A program made the translations under genes and the position numbers. Below are positions 63,799 to 64,000 of a stretch of 64,000 nucleotides of DNA, in pieces. This DNA comes from Pseudarthrobacter siccitolerans. Lineage in GTDB: Bacteria > Actinomycetota > Actinomycetes > Actinomycetales > Micrococcaceae. Numbering within the stretch: the stretch's first letter is position 1; every line of letters starts with the position of its first letter. The notes below the pieces were generated by a model. It ran no database searches and was not told the origin of the DNA. It saw only the letters and a program-made list of their open reading frames with translations. The stretch spans positions 992,001-1,056,000 of the forward strand of contig NZ_JAUSXB010000001.1 of the NCBI RefSeq assembly GCF_030823375.1. The letters are read 5' to 3'.

Positions 63799-64000
63799 CT
63801 GAGCACCCTTTCGTCCTGCGGAAGTGCACCTATCCGGAGCATGATGGAGTAGCAGACCAGGGAAACGATCAGGCCGCCAAGCAGAACGCCGGCCCCCACT
63901 GGCGTGTTGTAGGCCTGCACGGCTTCCGGTCTCGTGGCCAACAGCATCATCACGATCCACGGCGCAGCCACGGCGAGCCTTGCAGCATTGATGGTCCAGG
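63795..64000 (-). CDS. tadB: Tad pilus assembly protein TadB (C-terminal part only)
   Basis: The frame is open at the window edge and ends TGA at 63797-63795. The 67 visible residues read from AARLAVAAPWIV through NTPVGAGVLLGGL to MLRIGALPQDERVLR, the usual C-terminus of TadB. The N-terminal part is beyond the window. Confidence 0.85.
   Translation of the reverse strand, partial: WTINAARLAVAAPWIVMMLLATRPEAVQAYNTPVGAGVLLGGLIVSLVCYSIMLRIGALPQDERVLR

Overview
The window is ordinary high-GC actinobacterial chromosome, most probably from the Micrococcaceae (Arthrobacter/Pseudarthrobacter type). The case rests on linked markers: a fused 2-oxoglutarate decarboxylase/dehydrogenase (Kgd), the 24-residue ribosomal protein bL37, a zinc anti-sigma/SigR pair of the mycothiol type, a polyprenol-phosphate mannose synthase, a Rho protein with a long Arg/Asp/Asn-rich insert, a SAM-IV riboswitch, and a tmRNA tag AESKRTDFALAA. 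No phage, insertion sequence, CRISPR array or plasmid function was found. About sixty genes and two RNA genes are packed tightly, with many 1-4 base start/stop overlaps.

Layout. 1-14895 (mostly minus): a long amino-acid/translation block reading argS-lysA-hom-thrC-thrB-rho-prfA-prmC-tsaC, then a WecG/TagA-type and a WecA-type cell-envelope glycosyltransferase; a GT2 glycosyltransferase sits convergently inside it. A nested palindrome fills the rho-prfA gap. 15060-17965 (plus): a three-gene flavin module of an FMN-binding lipoprotein, ApbE, and a membrane NqrB/RnfD-like domain fused to a NAD(P)H-flavin reductase. 18091-21947: tRNA-Arg(CCG), a cation diffusion facilitator, a protealysin-like M4 protease followed by an emfourin-like inhibitor, a GlxA-type regulator and a 55-residue membrane peptide. 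22094-30423: HrpA helicase, HIT protein, alcohol dehydrogenase, then a divergent sulfur pair (rhodanese sulfurtransferase and Cds1-like cysteine desulfhydrase) and an MBL hydrolase.

30518-36245: zinc homeostasis (zur convergent with znuABC, with a 41-base palindromic operator) and two CNNM/CorC-type transporters. 36785-44313: kgd, an SGNH hydrolase, a DUF4097-PadR pair with operator copies around its promoter, bL37, and rsrA/sigR with a consensus SigR-type promoter. 44594-48501: DoxX, aroA, rsgA and hisN. 48660-53303: a SAM-IV riboswitch controlling a cysteine-desulfurase-like enzyme, a methyltransferase, a DtxR/MntR-type regulator with two crcB fluoride channel genes, and two small proteins of unknown role.

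53307-64000: an HtrA-type protease, tmRNA and smpB, ftsE-ftsX with an M23 peptidoglycan hydrolase, ppm1, prfB, and the 3' part of a Tad/Flp pilus operon that runs out of the window. Several loci are self-contained regulatory circuits: SigR-RsrA, Zur-znu, PadR-DUF4097 and SAM-IV. The least explained items are the flavin relay, the palindrome at 5709-5822, the riboswitch-controlled desulfurase, and the small unknown proteins.
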